18,925 bases of DNA from Atkinsonella hypoxylon (Eukaryota > Ascomycota > Sordariomycetes > Hypocreales > Clavicipitaceae): the NCBI GenBank assembly GCA_000729835.1, contig JFHB01000344.1:1-18925 (forward strand), written 5' to 3'. The translations under genes and the position numbers were made by a program. Below, one piece after another: positions 1-10,316 of the stretch (the first letter of the stretch is position 1; every line of letters begins with the position of its first letter). The notes beneath the pieces were generated by a model. It made no database searches and was not told the origin of the DNA. It was given only the letters and a program-made list of their open reading frames with translations.

Positions 1-693
1 AACACTATTTACTTACATTAAGTATTTATTCTTTATTGCTTCTATAAGTATAAGTATTAGTTAGTATAGGTTTTATAAGCTAACTTTAATCTTTTTCTAA
101 AAAATATCTTTAAATAATTATATAAGAAGCTATACTTTTATATCTATAAAGCTATTTTCTTTAGCTTTTTTTTCTTTTTTTTTTACTTAGTCTTTTAAAG
201 CTTCTTTTTACTTAGTAAAGTATTATATCTCTATAGTATAAACTTTAAAGAGCTAAGCTATAATTCTTTCCTTACTTAATATATAAAGAGTTCTTTTAGG
301 TTTATATTTCTTTATCTTAAACGTTAAAGTTACTATAGTACTATTAGTAAAGTCCCTCTTAAGGATAGCTTTTAGTAGAATATATATTAAGTAATAGTTA
401 GAAATATTAATTTTATTAAAGATTTAATCTAATATTTCTCTCTTTTTTTTACTAAGCTTTTAATAGTTTAATATTTTTCTACTAAATTTCTTAATTTAAA
501 GATAATACTATTTTATAATATAGTAGTTAAAATAATTAACTTAAAACACTATAAGCCTATAAAGATAACTTTCTATATTAAGGAAGCTTTATATAAGAAT
601 AAATAGTACTAAATTATTTAATTTTACTATTAAAATACTTACTCTTTAATTATACTTTATAAAGCTAATCTTATTATTATACTAGTAAAACTA

Positions 694-735
694 GTATTAA
701 TTTATATAATAACCTTTCTTACTATAGTAATAGCA
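694..735 (-). other. RIP-damaged CCHC zinc knuckle of the left Gag
   Basis: The minus-strand translation has Cys at 733-735, Gly at 712-714 and the exact spacing CX2CX4HX4C. The second Cys reads Tyr (724-726), the His reads Tyr (709-711) and the last Cys reads Tyr (694-696). Each fits one RIP-type transition (TGY to TAY, or CAY to TAY). The knuckle would normally bind zinc and packaged RNA; this copy cannot. The assignment rests on spacing, the retained Cys and the Gly, and on the helical basic region before it. Confidence 0.5.
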
Positions 736-1040
736 GTAATACTACCTTATATAGCTTCTAGTTATATAGGTTCTAAAGCTTTAAGTATTATTATATATAT
801 TAATAGCATTAATATATATATTCTACCTTTTCTCCTTTTTCTTCTTAAACTTCTCTTTAAAAAGCTTTATAATATCTATCTTTAAAACTACTTACTTTAT
901 AAGTATAATCTTTATATCTTTAAACTTCTAGGTTAAATTATCTATTTAATCTTTTACTTCTAAAATAAGCTTTATAATTTCTTTAGCTTTATAACTAAAA
1001 TTACTTATACTATAATACTTAGAACTTCTTCTGCCTAAAG

Positions 1041-1045
1041 GTATA
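1041..1045. repeat. target-site duplication (left) of solo LTR
   Basis: GTATA lies directly before the LTR and recurs exactly at 1741-1745 directly after it. Five bases is the usual Ty1/copia duplication length. It fixes the LTR ends as TGTTA...CAATA. Confidence 0.85.
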
Positions 1046-1156
1046 TGTTAAAAATAAGCTACCCTGTATAGCCTATTTTTATGCCTACTAGTTGCTCTAT
1101 CACGTGACCCTCATTAGGTCTTGTTACGTTGATTTTTAGTAGAGATATCGTTGTTG

Positions 1157-1174
1157 CTAGATGCAAACATCTAG
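1157..1174. repeat. LTR-internal hairpin 1 (solo LTR)
   Basis: Perfect 7-bp inverted repeat CTAGATG / CATCTAG with a 4-base loop. The same structure is at 10588-10606 in the 3' LTR (5-base loop) and is degraded in the 5' LTR, where the left arm reads CTAAATG. It could be a protein-binding or RNA structural site in the LTR; function unknown. Confidence 0.5.
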
Positions 1175-1652
1175 ATTTAACTAAGGCAAAGTTGCCTAAC
1201 CTATAGTTAACTTTAACTGCGATTTTCTCTACAACTAGCAATGGTAGAAATTCAAGAAGTATACTATTTAAAAGCTAAGAATTAGGGCTATTTAATAGTA
1301 TAATTGTTAAATAGGGTTGCTTATAAGGGTTGCTTATTATTAGTGAAATTTATTAAATTGTGCACGTAGGCGTCTTATTTGTATAGCCGTAAGTTAATTT
1401 TTTTGTTTTTATATAGTAAATCTTTTTGCAGAAATTATAAAGTAGCCCACGAGCCCCTTCTAGCGACTATAGCCCGCCAATATAGTTAGAGGGTCTATAA
1501 GGGACTAGAAAGATTTAAGATTCTACCCTTACTTGTTCGTTACAGCGCTCTTAATATAAGATACTACTATTATTATAGTTATCTACTGCCTCTACGTGAT
1601 CTATACTATACACTACAGCTTAATTTAGGCCGCTGCTGCTTCCACTACGTAA

Positions 1653-1671
1653 TAATTGCTAGGAGCAATTA
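1653..1671. repeat. LTR-internal hairpin 2 (solo LTR)
   Basis: Perfect 8-bp inverted repeat TAATTGCT / AGCAATTA with a 3-base AGG loop, about 70 bp before the LTR end. It is identical in all three LTR copies (also 3996-4014 and 11088-11106) although the surrounding bases have diverged. Confidence 0.6.
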
Positions 1672-1740
1672 CAGGTGCTAAATCTAAGAGACCACTACCC
1701 TCTTAGATATCTAGTCCTGTAATCCCTATTATTTTCAATA

Positions 1741-1745
1741 GTATA
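1741..1745. repeat. target-site duplication (right) of solo LTR
   Basis: GTATA, identical to 1041-1045, directly after the LTR end CAATA. Confidence 0.85.
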
Positions 1746-3260
1746 TAAAGGTAGTTTTTTCTATTATTATAAAGTTTAGAATTATAGTCTTTTAGCTCTA
1801 TTTTAGCTTATATATACTAGCTAAGCTACTTTAATAACTCTCTATAGAGTATTACAATAAACTTAGCTCTAGTAACTTTTATTTAATCTATAAAGCTAGT
1901 AAGTATAGCATTTAGTAAGGCCTTATAAATATAATTAAACTAAAAGGTTATACTGCACTATATATAGAGCTTAGCGCTAATTATAGCAGCTTAATGTTCT
2001 TAAAGCTAATAAAGAGTGTTTTTTATAGTTTTTAAATAGTTTCTCTTTAGATCTTTAAGCTTTTTATTAGCTTACTTCTTTTAATTCTAAGGAGTAGCTT
2101 TATACTAAAGTAAAAGCTACTTTTTAGCTTTTTTTTAATTATATAAGGTATAAATAACCTTTATATACTTATAGATTAATAGGTTAATATAATAAATAAA
2201 TATTTTCTATTAGTTTTTCTTTAAAATAAATAAAGTTTTTATCTTTAGCTTAAAGCTAGTTAAGTAATTAAGAATATTTTCTTCTTTAAATTAATATATA
2301 TTAAACTTTTTATTAAAGATAGCTTAAGCTTACTACTTTTTAATAGCTTTATCTATAGCTTTAGTAAGAGCTTTATAAGGTATAGCTATAGCGCTATTAG
2401 TACTAGCTTTTTTATCTTAAGTATTTAATTCTATTGTAACCTTAGGTTTAAAAGTAACTTTTTTAGAAAATTTACTAGATTAACTAAAGCTAATATTAGC
2501 TACTTTAAATATAAAGCTTATACTTTTCTTTAAGAAATATAAAATACTAAACTTATATAAATAACTAGTAAAATAGCTTAATATAGAAGGTAAGTATAAA
2601 AAGAATAATTAATTTTACTTAATAGAAAGAGTATAATATATATAATTCTCTATATTAACTATACTTTTAATACTTTTACCTTTTACTTCTATAGTTATAT
2701 AAGCTCTTAACGCTAAAATATAAAGGCTAAAAACCTAATTACTAATAGTAGTAAATATAAAAATAACTGCTAAGATAAGAATAAAAGAGAAATTTTTCTC
2801 TATAATTAAATAATTATTACATTTAAGGAATCTAAAAACTTCCTTTTTACTATATTAAAGCTATTTTAACTAAGAGTAAAATAGAGGTTAAATAGGTTAA
2901 CTAGTATTTATAATATAGTAACTATCTTTAATTAAGCTTAGCTCTTTTTAGCTTAAAAAAGCTATAGAAATTTTCTTTCTTTCTTAATTAAATAATTCTT
3001 TATAATATAGAGCTTTTATCTCTATAATTTCCTTCTTTTTTATATTAGTAATATTTAAACTAAAGTGCTCTTCTATCTTTAATACTTAATAGCTTTTTCT
3101 TCTTTCTTTTAGAATCTCTATAAAAAACCTTTTAATTATATAATACACTTTAATTAGAATAAGTCCTTAGTAAAGCCTCTATTTTTATTGCCTTAAAACT
3201 AAACCCTTAAATAACTATATAGCTTATACTAAAGTAAGTAATAATATAGTGTATATTAAG
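1746..3260 (-). pseudogene. decayed Gag-like ORF, N-terminal part
   Basis: The minus strand keeps one frame from about 3260 to 1746, checked at codons near 3070, 2821, 2440 and 1897. Stops are TAA/TAG in places that would read Gln or Trp. The product is Lys/Ile/Leu/Tyr-rich, much of that bias coming from mutation. About 2470-2380 reads like a short acidic/Ser-Thr linker, followed by a long helical basic region. Removing the solo LTR plus one GTATA copy (700 bp, 1 mod 3) brings this frame exactly into the frame of the CCHC region at 694-735, so both blocks are one gene of at least about 850 codons. The start is not certain; the traces become weak above about 3260. I do not recognise a family domain in this half; Gag is inferred from the knuckle downstream. 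Confidence 0.5.
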
Positions 3261-3379
3261 ATTAAAGAGAATTAGTAAAGAGTAAAATATTTATTAGTAT
3301 ATACTATTAAATAATAGTAGGTAAAAAGATTAAATAGTTAGAAAAGGTAGAAATAAAATATTAATTATAGCTTAAAAGA
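3261..3379. other. AT-rich spacer before copia insertion, no gene seen
   Basis: Very AT-rich with no usable coding trace. It may be leader or LTR-proximal sequence of the left Gag-bearing element, continuing on the far side of the copia insertion at 11179. Confidence 0.4.
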
Positions 3380-3384
3380 TATAT
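3380..3384. repeat. target-site duplication (left) of full copia element
   Basis: TATAT directly before the 5' LTR, matched by TATAT at 11174-11178 directly after the 3' LTR, with the LTR ends set as in the solo LTR. The match lies in a TA-repeat context, so alone it is weaker than the GTATA pair. Confidence 0.7.
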
Positions 3385-4081
3385 TGTTAAAAATAAGCTA
3401 CCCTGTATAGCCTATTTTTATGCCTACTAGTTGCTCTATTACGTGACCCTCATTAGGTCTTGTTACGTTGATTTTTGGTAGAGATATCGCTATTACTAAA
3501 TGCGAAACATCTAGAATCGACTAAGGCAAAGTTGCCTAACCTATAGTCAACTTTAACTGCGATTTTCTCTACAACTAGCAATAGTAGAAATTTAAGAAGT
3601 ATACTATTTAAAAGCTAAGAATTAGAGCTATCTAATAGTATAATTGTTAGATAGAGTTGCTTATAAGGGTTGCTTATTATTAGTGGAATTTGTTAAATTA
3701 TATATATAGGCGTCTCGTTTATATAGCTATAAGTCGATTTTTTTGTTTTTATATAGTAAATCTTTTTGCAGAAATTATAAAGTAGCCTATAAGCCCCTTC
3801 TAGCAACTACAGCCTGCTAATATAGTTAGAGGGTCTATAAGGGACTAGAAAGATTTAAGATCCTACCCTTACTAACTTGTTCGTTATAGCGCTCTTAATA
3901 TAAAGATACCACTATTACAGTTATCTATTGCCTCTACGTGATCTAGTACTATACACTACAGCTTGATTTAGGCCGCTGCTGCTTCTACTACGTAATAATT
4001 GCTAGGAGCAATTATAGGTGCTAAATATAAGAGACCACTACTCTCTTCTATCTAGTCCTGTAATCCCTATTATTTTTAATA
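3385..4081 (+). repeat. 5' LTR of copia element
   Basis: 697 bp, TGTTA at the start and TAATA at the end (CAATA in the 3' LTR). It carries the element's promoter and transcript start by family analogy; a TATA-like TTTATATAGTAAAT near 3750 is the obvious candidate box, present in all copies. It contains the damaged hairpin 1 and the intact hairpin 2 (3996-4014). Confidence 0.95.
3996..4014. repeat. LTR-internal hairpin 2 (5' LTR)
   Basis: TAATTGCT / AGCAATTA with AGG loop, identical to 1653-1671 and 11088-11106. Confidence 0.6.
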
Positions 4082-4092
4082 GGTTATAAGCC
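4082..4092 (+). other. probable primer binding site
   Basis: The bases directly after the 5' LTR, GGTTATAAGCC, sit where the tRNA primer anneals for minus-strand DNA synthesis. They resemble the start of tRNA-complementary sites of copia elements only loosely, and RIP may have changed them. I cannot say which tRNA. Confidence 0.35.
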
Positions 4093-5023
4093 TAGAAGAC
4101 CTATCTGCAAGCTGTTAGCCCGCTGAAATCTACTATTGTGTACTGTATTACCCACTAGAAGCTATATTAAGACCTGCGCTAGCAGCTATTGCTGCTATTA
4201 GTAGCTTGCTGGAAGCTATTAATACCTGCCGCACATACATCGCCAGCCACTATACTGGTGTTTTCATTCTGCCCACCCTATACCTTCTGCACTAGTCCTA
4301 TGCACCCTGTGCATACACACTTTTGAAGCTATTCTTAATAGCTAGGTTCTATCGTTGCGCAACATTAAAATATATACATCTGCACACATTACATTTGCAC
4401 TGTAAATCGTTTTATTAGGCACTGCCTAATTAATTATTTCTATTAAGAAATAAGCTTAGCGCTGCACTGCATCGCTCGTTGTTGTGCTGTTATCTTATAT
4501 ATTGTGCACCCTATGCACCTCTGTTAGTAGCTATACTACAATTTGTAGTGCACGCCTAACAGCTCTTATTGCAGATATTCCTATATTTTTAGTCGCAGAA
4601 TTAATTTGTGTAGTAATCCTACTAGTTGGGATTTTAAAGTAGGAATTAGCTAGATATCCCTAAATTAGCTGTACCTAGGTCTCCACTAATTTATTAGAAC
4701 CTAATTGGAGAAGAATCTCCTGAATTTTTTAGCTAAAAATAGCTAGAACCTATGTTTTATGCCCCTCGCGACCGCTTGTTAATCTGGTCTGCTATATAAA
4801 TTGTATGCATATATAGATCGCAATATAACGCAGCCTTTAGAGCCTGTTATACCTATTACAAAAGAAATTAGAGAAAAATCTTAGTATAATTTCTAAAGAT
4901 ATAGGGCACTTCTAGCCTATATTTAGTAAGAATTATTACTGTTATTTACTACTATTTCCACTGTAATTTAGGCTATAATTAGCTATAAAGAGCGTTAAAT
5001 TAGCTATATTTTAAACCCTTAAA
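4082..5023 (+). other. copia 5' leader (untranslated), CpA-rich and less mutated
   Basis: About 940 bp between the LTR and the inferred Gag start. I see no coding frame. The first 480 bp or so (4100-4560) is visibly richer in GC and keeps many CpA and TpG steps, such as those in the stretches around 4230-4320 and 4460-4520, in contrast with almost all the rest of the window. The second half is AT-rich again. A packaging signal would be expected in this leader by family analogy, but I cannot locate one. Confidence 0.6.
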
Positions 5024-6500
5024 ATAGCACTAAAAGGAACAGGTAAGGGAAAGAGCACAAGCCCTAAACGGGGTAGTGGTTCTAGTACACTAGCTACAGC
5101 TGCTGCTACTAGCTTTCCTAGTCCAGCAAGGTCCCCCTCTTAGCTAGTAGATTCCTCTTCTAATAAAGAAGATTATATAGCTAAGAAGGCTTTAAAAGAA
5201 GCTAGATTAGCTTCTAAAAGAGTAGTGCAAGTCTATAATATTTAAGCTAATCTAAAAGCTTAAATAGATAAGCAATAAGAGACCCTAAATAGATTTATTA
5301 GGCATAGTGAAGCAAAATAAAGCTAAAATAAAGGTAATATAGCTAATTTACTAAGTAAATTAGATACTATAATTACATCTATAGGTAATCTCTCTATAGG
5401 GTCTCCCTCTAAGGTAGTAGATCCTATTACTTCTAAAAGAGCTTCTAAAGTCTCTTTTAAAGCCCCTAAACCTTCTAGTTTCTCTAATAGTGCTACTTTT
5501 CTGCCTGCTTTTAATAAAGGCACTATAAAAGAGTTAAATAAGAAGGTCCACTCTATTCTAGAGGCTGCTAAGCTAAAAGGCCCTAAAAATTTTAAATAGT
5601 AGAAGTAAGCTTTAACTATTTAATTTAGAGCACTAGGATTCCCTTAATTTATTAATAATCCTAGTATAGCTAGTACTTTAGTAGATTTAGAGTAAGCTAT
5701 TATCCTTATAATTATAAGAGATAGTTGCTAATCTAGACCTTAAGCTGCTATAAGCTAGTATAAGTCCCCTGTAGATGCCTATAACGTTCTAGTTAAGTAG
5801 TATTTGCAGAGTGCTAAAATATAACGTAGTACGCTATATACTAGTTATTACAACTTATTGTTTTCGAACTATAAGGGATCTTTAGAGGCCTTTAATGCTG
5901 AATTTAATAATTTACTAGCTAGATTACAGCTCTATAGTGTAGCTATTAATCCTATCGACTAAGTAAATTATTATATTAATGCTTTAAAGAAGACCTTCCC
6001 TAGCTAGGCTAAAAGGCAGTAATATTCTATTAGAGCTGCTAGAGCACAAGGTCTATCTGTAAAAATGCTGAATTTACAGTTTCTTATAGCTGATTTATTA
6101 GAAGAACAAAGAGATAAAAGCTCCTCTATATCTAAAGCTCTTAGTTATAAGGCTTCTAATAGTTCTAATAATAATAAGGCTAATTAAGGAAAGAATCCTC
6201 CTAATCAGAAGAAGAATTCTAACAATTCTAATTCTAATAATTCTAATGCCTCTAAAGATATAGATAAAGCCTCTAAGAATAAGAAGAAGTAGAAGGGCTA
6301 AAGAAGAAGTAACAAAAACTCTAGGAATAAGGATAGAGAAGCTGCTTTTGCTATAGGTTGTTATAACCTATCTACTAGCAACTAGGATACTATAGATTCC
6401 AATAGTGAATCTAGCAGTTCTAGTAGTGATAATTCTTACGATTTAGATATAGAATCCACTACTAGTAATACTAGTACTACTAGTAATAATACCCCTTCTT
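5024..6500 (+). other. Gag region of copia polyprotein (UBN2-like core, Ser/Asn tail)
   Basis: Residues encoded at 5024-5560 are a Ser/Lys/Ala-rich N-terminal region with a short helical stretch. From about 5565 to 6130 the trace resembles the UBN2/copia-type Gag core: a segment reading KLKGPKNFK, later an LEAFNAEFNNLLARL-type helix (about 5880-5925) and a terminal LLEEQRDK at about 6095. About 6130-6500 is very rich in Ser, Asn and Lys. The usual CX2CX4HX4C knuckle of copia Gag is not visible there; the basic Lys/Asn/Arg stretch (about 6190-6340) may take its place in RNA binding. The protein would form the particle shell. Confidence 0.7.
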
Positions 6501-7000
6501 TTAACTATTCTAATAGAATAATTAAAAACTCCTTACTATACAATACAGGTTCTACCTATTATATAGTTAACAATAAGGCATTTTTTAGGACTTTTAAGCC
6601 TATAAAAAAGGGTAAAACTGCGCCTATTGCTACTAAAGGAGGTTCTATTTATCCTAAAGGACAGGGAACTGCTGTATTCTAGGTACTAGTTAGTATAAAT
6701 CCAGCTAAATACAGGCCTTTAGCTCTAAAGGATGCTCTATATTGCCTAGGTTTAAATACTAACCTAATTAGTAGTCTAAAGCACTATTTAATAAGGGGCA
6801 CTCTCCTTAGAAATCAGCTATTTCTAGCTAATAGAAGCTGCTGTAGGCTTCTAAATCCTAAAAAGTATAGTTTCTTCTTACAGCTTAAGGGGCAAAAGAC
6901 CCCTAGAGTGTGTAAAAACCACGCTAATCTCTCTTATATAGGATTTCTAGCTAGCAATAGTTATAATAGCAGTTATAATGCTAGTTATCCTATAGAGGTT
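6500..7000 (+). other. aspartic protease domain of copia polyprotein, catalytic Asp lost
   Basis: The active-site loop is readable as LLYNTGSTYYIV; the family consensus has Asp at the position of the Asn (6542-6544, AAT). This retroviral-type protease would cut the polyprotein. With Asn in place of Asp it would be inactive. The base before the AAT codon is C, so this change is not in the usual TpG context; it may be a CpG-type transition or the preceding codon may itself have changed. A Leu/Ile-rich flap and an LKDALYCLGLNTNLIS-type segment (about 6730-6775) follow, as in copia proteases. Confidence 0.7.
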
Positions 7001-7339
7001 TAAATCCCTTAACAGCCTAGTTTTAATCTAGAGGAATATAGCTAAATTGAGGAATTATCTAACTTTAAAGAAGAAGATAATACTAATAACGATGCTATAG
7101 AGCTATTAGCCCTAGTTCCTAAACAGGCTCCTAGTTAGATTCCTTCTAATAATAGGGATTTAGAAGGTCTAAATCCTAAGTTGCTAGATATTAGAGGAAA
7201 TAGCTGTCTAGATCCCTTAAATAAGGCCTGTAGTTCTTAAGAGATCTAGCAAGATAGGGAGCAACAGGAAGCTAGCTCTAATAATAATTCTAGTAGTAAT
7301 TCTCCTATTACTGCTTCTTCTTTCTATAAGAAGCTCCTA

Positions 7340-8257
7340 GAATTAGCTGCTACTTAGCACATTAGATTAGGGCATATAGGACTCCCTTTACTAAAGAAGA
7401 CTGCTTCTATTACTAAAGGTATTCCTAATTTTACAAAAATTAAGGAAAAGGATTTTAACTGCCTAGCTTGCAACTAAGCTAAAGCTGTTAGAAGACCTAG
7501 TAAGTATGCTATTCCTAACCCCCCTAGATGTTTAGATATTATAGAGGGAGATACTGTTAAAATAGAGCCTATACTACACAATAAGAGGCCTCTAGTTCTT
7601 TTTCTAATTAATAGAAAATCACGGTATAAGTGGTCTTTTAATGTAGCTAATAAAGAGGGTTTTACTCTCTATAGCTGTATTAAAGGCTTCTTTAAGGAAT
7701 TAAAAAACTAGTATAACTGCTACCCTAAACACCTTTATTTTAATAGTAGTACAGAAATTAATACTAGGTTGCAAGCTTAGCTATCTTTTAAGGGTATTTG
7801 CTTTAGCACCTCTTGCCCCTATATTTACAAACAGAATAGGCTAATAGAGAGAGCTATAAGGGTACTTCTAGACCGTTTGCGTGCTACTCTACAGTAGTTA
7901 CAATTACCTCTATATCTATAGTCTTACATCCTTCCTGCTATAGTGGATTTAGTTAATACTACTGCGAATAGTACTAAACTACTAAGTCCTAAACAGCTAT
8001 ATCTAGCTAATTTAGAGCCTTCTAGGACCTATAAGCCTAATTTTACTAAAATAAGGGCTATAGGCTTCTATTGCGAAGTTCTAATTCCTTTAGAACAACA
8101 ATCTAGGTTGCAGAAGCTAGCTAAAAGAACTATTCCTAGTAGACTTTTAGCTACACTAGGTTCTAATGTATATCTAATATATATCCCCTCTAAACGAGCT
8201 ATTATAAAGACTAGCTTTATTAAAATTATAGAAGGAATAGGTTCTATTTCATAGGGC
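7340..8257 (+). other. integrase of copia polyprotein (HHCC intact, second Asp lost)
   Basis: The N-terminal zinc motif is complete: His 7358-7360, His 7373-7375, Cys 7460-7462, Cys 7469-7471 (HX4HX28CX2C). In the core, the first catalytic Asp is plausibly at 7550-7552. The second, expected 64 codons on, reads Asn (AAT at 7742-7744, preceded by T, a RIP context). The Glu of the D,D,E triad is at 7847-7849 within an NRLIERA-type motif and is intact. The C-terminal part, 7943-8254, is the only long stretch without stops. The enzyme would insert the element's DNA; this copy would not. Confidence 0.85.
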
Positions 8258-8729
8258 ATCCCTAAGGTTCCTATTAGTTCTATAGTGGATAATCCTTTAG
8301 AGGGAGAAATTAATAACTAGCAGCAATTAGTAGATAATTATACTCCTAAGTATCCTTATCCTAGTTATCTAGATGTGCTAAATTATTCACTAGAACCTAT
8401 AGATTAAGCTCTTCTACTAAGCAACCCTATAGAAGCTGTAGAGGCCCCTAAAGCCCCTATATCTATAGAAGCCCCTTAGGCTAATATAGAACCTATAGAA
8501 GCTAAAGCTAATGCTGATGCTATAGATTTAGATAGAGACATATTTTCCTTAATTAAGGATCTATACTTTAAGGCTAGGACTAAAGCAGCTATTACTTCTA
8601 ATAGTAAGGATGAACTTCCTAATACGTAGAAGCAAGCCCTAAAAAGCTCTACTAAGCAGCATTAGATAGAAGCTACCTATAGCGAATTTAAGCAGCTATT
8701 AGCTGCTAGAACCTTTAAATTTATAGGGA
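8258..8729 (+). other. linker between integrase and reverse transcriptase in copia polyprotein
   Basis: Same frame, Ala/Pro/Glu/Ile-rich, with repeated IEAP/IEPIEA-like units at about 8430-8520. Copia elements have a variable linker here. It ends at a helical SEFKQLLAARTF-like segment just before the RT begins. Confidence 0.6.
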
Positions 8730-9500
8730 AAGACTAAGTACCTAAGGGCCGAAGAGTTCTAAAGAATAGGCTTGTTTATAGGCTTAAAAAGGATAAAGAA
8801 AATAATCCTATTAAATATAAGGCCCGCCTTGTTGCTAAGGGATTTATGTAAATAGAAGGTTAAGACTATCTAGAGACCTTTGCTGTAACTAGTATTCCTT
8901 CTAGCTAGCGTATATTATTAGCTTTTGCAGCTTTTAATAACTAGGAAGTTAAGTAAATCGACTTTATAGGAGCGTTTTTAAATAGCAAGCTAAAGGAAGC
9001 TATTTATATAGAAATCCTAGATAGATTCGTTGAATTTGCAGAAGCAACGCTATTAGTAGCTAAGCTACTAAAAAGCTGTAATTATAAGCCCTCTAAAGAG
9101 CAAGTAATTAAGCTAGAAAAATCCCTCTATAGTCTAAAGCAAAGTCCTAGAGAATAGCAGCAAATTCTAATAGAATTACTTTAAAAGTATAGATTTAAAC
9201 CTTTTATATTAGACCCAGCAGTCTTTTATAACCTAGCTACATCTATATATATTGCTACTTACGTAGATAACTGTCTTCTAATTGGTCTAAATCTAAGCTA
9301 TATTAACAAGCTAAAGAAGCTATTATATAAAGCTTATTCAATAGAAGATAGAGGACTAGCAGAATTCTTTCTAGGTGTATAAATCACCTGTAATAGGTCT
9401 AAAAGGTCTATTAAAATCCACTAATCTTAATACATCCTTGAAGCCCTAGAGAGATTTAAAATGCTAGATGCTAAGCTGGCTTCTATCCCTATACAGCTAG
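8730..9500 (+). other. reverse transcriptase (RVT_2) of copia polyprotein, YVDD to YVDN
   Basis: The fingers/palm region is clear: a VPKGRRVLKNRLVYRLKKD-like opening at 8738, then a YKARLVAKGF motif, then IDFIGAFLN with its catalytic Asp at 8960-8962 intact. An LEKSLYSLKQSPRE motif follows near 9112-9153. The catalytic box reads YVDN (9260-9271); the last Asp codon is AAC, preceded by T, exactly a TpG-to-TpA change. The enzyme copies element RNA into DNA. Loss of one catalytic Asp plus many stops makes it dead. Confidence 0.92.
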
Positions 9501-9549
9501 GAATTCTAAAGCAACTAGTTACAAAACTTCTCTTAAAATTCGATTATAA

Positions 9550-10255
9550 GCTTTATTAGAGCATAATAGGCACTATAATGTACCTAATGTTGCTAACTAG
9601 GGCTAATATTGCTTTTTCTGTTTAGTAGCTATTAACCTTCCTAGCTAAGCCCTATATAGAGCACCTAAACGCCTCTAAGCACCTCCTAAGGTACTTAAGT
9701 AGTACTAGAAGCTTTGCTATTATTTATAAGCATTCTATACCACTAGGGTACTCTTCTAAAGCTTCTAGCTCTAAAGAAGTACTTAAGACCCTCCTTAGTT
9801 ATTGCAATAGCGATTTTGCTAGTGATAAAACCTCTTCTAAATTAACCTATACTTATCTATATAAGCTAGCTAGTGGACCTATTAGCTGGAAATCAAAGAA
9901 AGCTAGTACTATTGCTCTTTCTACATTAGAAGCAGAATCTAATACATTATCTAAAGCTATAAGGGAATTAGAGTGGCTCTATAGCCTTTTTAAGGAGATA
10001 AAGCTACCTTTAACCCCTCCTATTTCTATTAGGTGTAATAATTAAGGCGCTATAGTTACTGCTTACAACTTAACGTTATATAGTAGGACTAAGCACACCC
10101 TTTTAAAGTTTAACTACATTAGGGAAAAGATTCGTAAAGGTATAGCTAAGGTTAGTTATATTGATACAAATTAGATGCTAGCAGATAGCCTAACTAAGCC
10201 TCTTGCTATTTAAAAGCATTAACAATTCATTAAGTTACTAGAGCTTTCTAGCTAG
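9550..10255 (+). other. RNase H domain of copia polyprotein, one catalytic Asp lost
   Basis: After a connection region (IIGTIMYLMLLTRANIAFSV-like, about 9560-9620), the RNase H shows Asp at 9812-9814 (SDFASDKTSS), Glu at 9929-9931 (STLEAES) and the CDNQGA-type motif, which here has Asn at 10037-10039, preceded by T. The end of the polyprotein is the usual MLADSLTKPL box near 10180-10204, followed by KHQQFIKLLEL-like residues. The domain removes RNA from the RNA-DNA hybrid during reverse transcription. Confidence 0.9.
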
Positions 10256-10316
10256 CTTATAAAAGCAACAAAAACACTCAAAAAATCGAAAACAACAAAA
10301 ACAATCAACAACAACT
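10256..10316 (+). other. A-rich, CpA-rich island at end of copia ORF
   Basis: About 60 bases almost free of G, with ten CpA steps left intact, mostly CAA and CAC. In frame it reads Lys/Thr/Asn with no stop before TAG at 10316. It stands out in an element where CpA has otherwise often become TpA. Confidence 0.6.

Larger units (their letters stand above)
1..1045 (-). pseudogene. decayed Gag-like ORF, C-terminal part with CCHC zinc knuckle
   Basis: On the minus strand one frame runs from the solo-LTR junction to the window edge, broken only by TAA/TAG at likely Gln/Trp positions. Reading leftward it holds a charged, coiled-coil-like stretch (about 990-800, rich in Lys, Glu, Ile and Leu), then a damaged CX2CX4HX4C knuckle (694-735), then about 230 more codons rich in Lys and Ile that I do not recognise. 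A zinc knuckle after a helical region is typical of LTR-retrotransposon Gag, so I infer a Gag or the Gag part of a Gag-Pol; the gypsy class is likely but not shown. It is the same gene as 1746-3260 on the other side of the solo LTR. The end lies beyond position 1, so any protease or polymerase would be to the left of the window. Confidence 0.55.
1046..1740 (+). repeat. solo LTR of the copia family
   Basis: This 695-bp copy matches both LTRs of the complete copia element at 3385-11173 along its length. It begins TGTTAAAAATAAGC and ends with CAATA, probably CAACA before mutation, which would make a TGTTG...CAACA terminal inverted repeat. It is flanked by GTATA on both sides and has no internal element sequence next to it, so it is a solo LTR left by recombination between the two LTRs of a former full copy. 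It differs from the other two LTRs by several small indels, for example a 4-bp deletion near 1530, as well as transitions, so it is not a recent copy of either. A short minus-strand open stretch at 1059-1241 lies wholly inside it and is not a gene. Confidence 0.9.

Noticed and set aside
1059..1241. 60-codon minus-strand open frame
   Set aside because: Lies wholly within the solo LTR, and I recognise no protein family in it.
5323..5523. 66-codon minus-strand open frame
   Set aside because: Antisense shadow of the copia Gag region; the plus frame has the family-like composition.
7943..8254. 103-codon open frame as a stand-alone gene
   Set aside because: It begins with a GTG inside the copia polyprotein frame and reads as the integrase C-terminal region; it is only the longest stop-free piece of that pseudogene.
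8068..8259. 63-codon minus-strand open frame
   Set aside because: Antisense shadow of the copia integrase C-terminal region.
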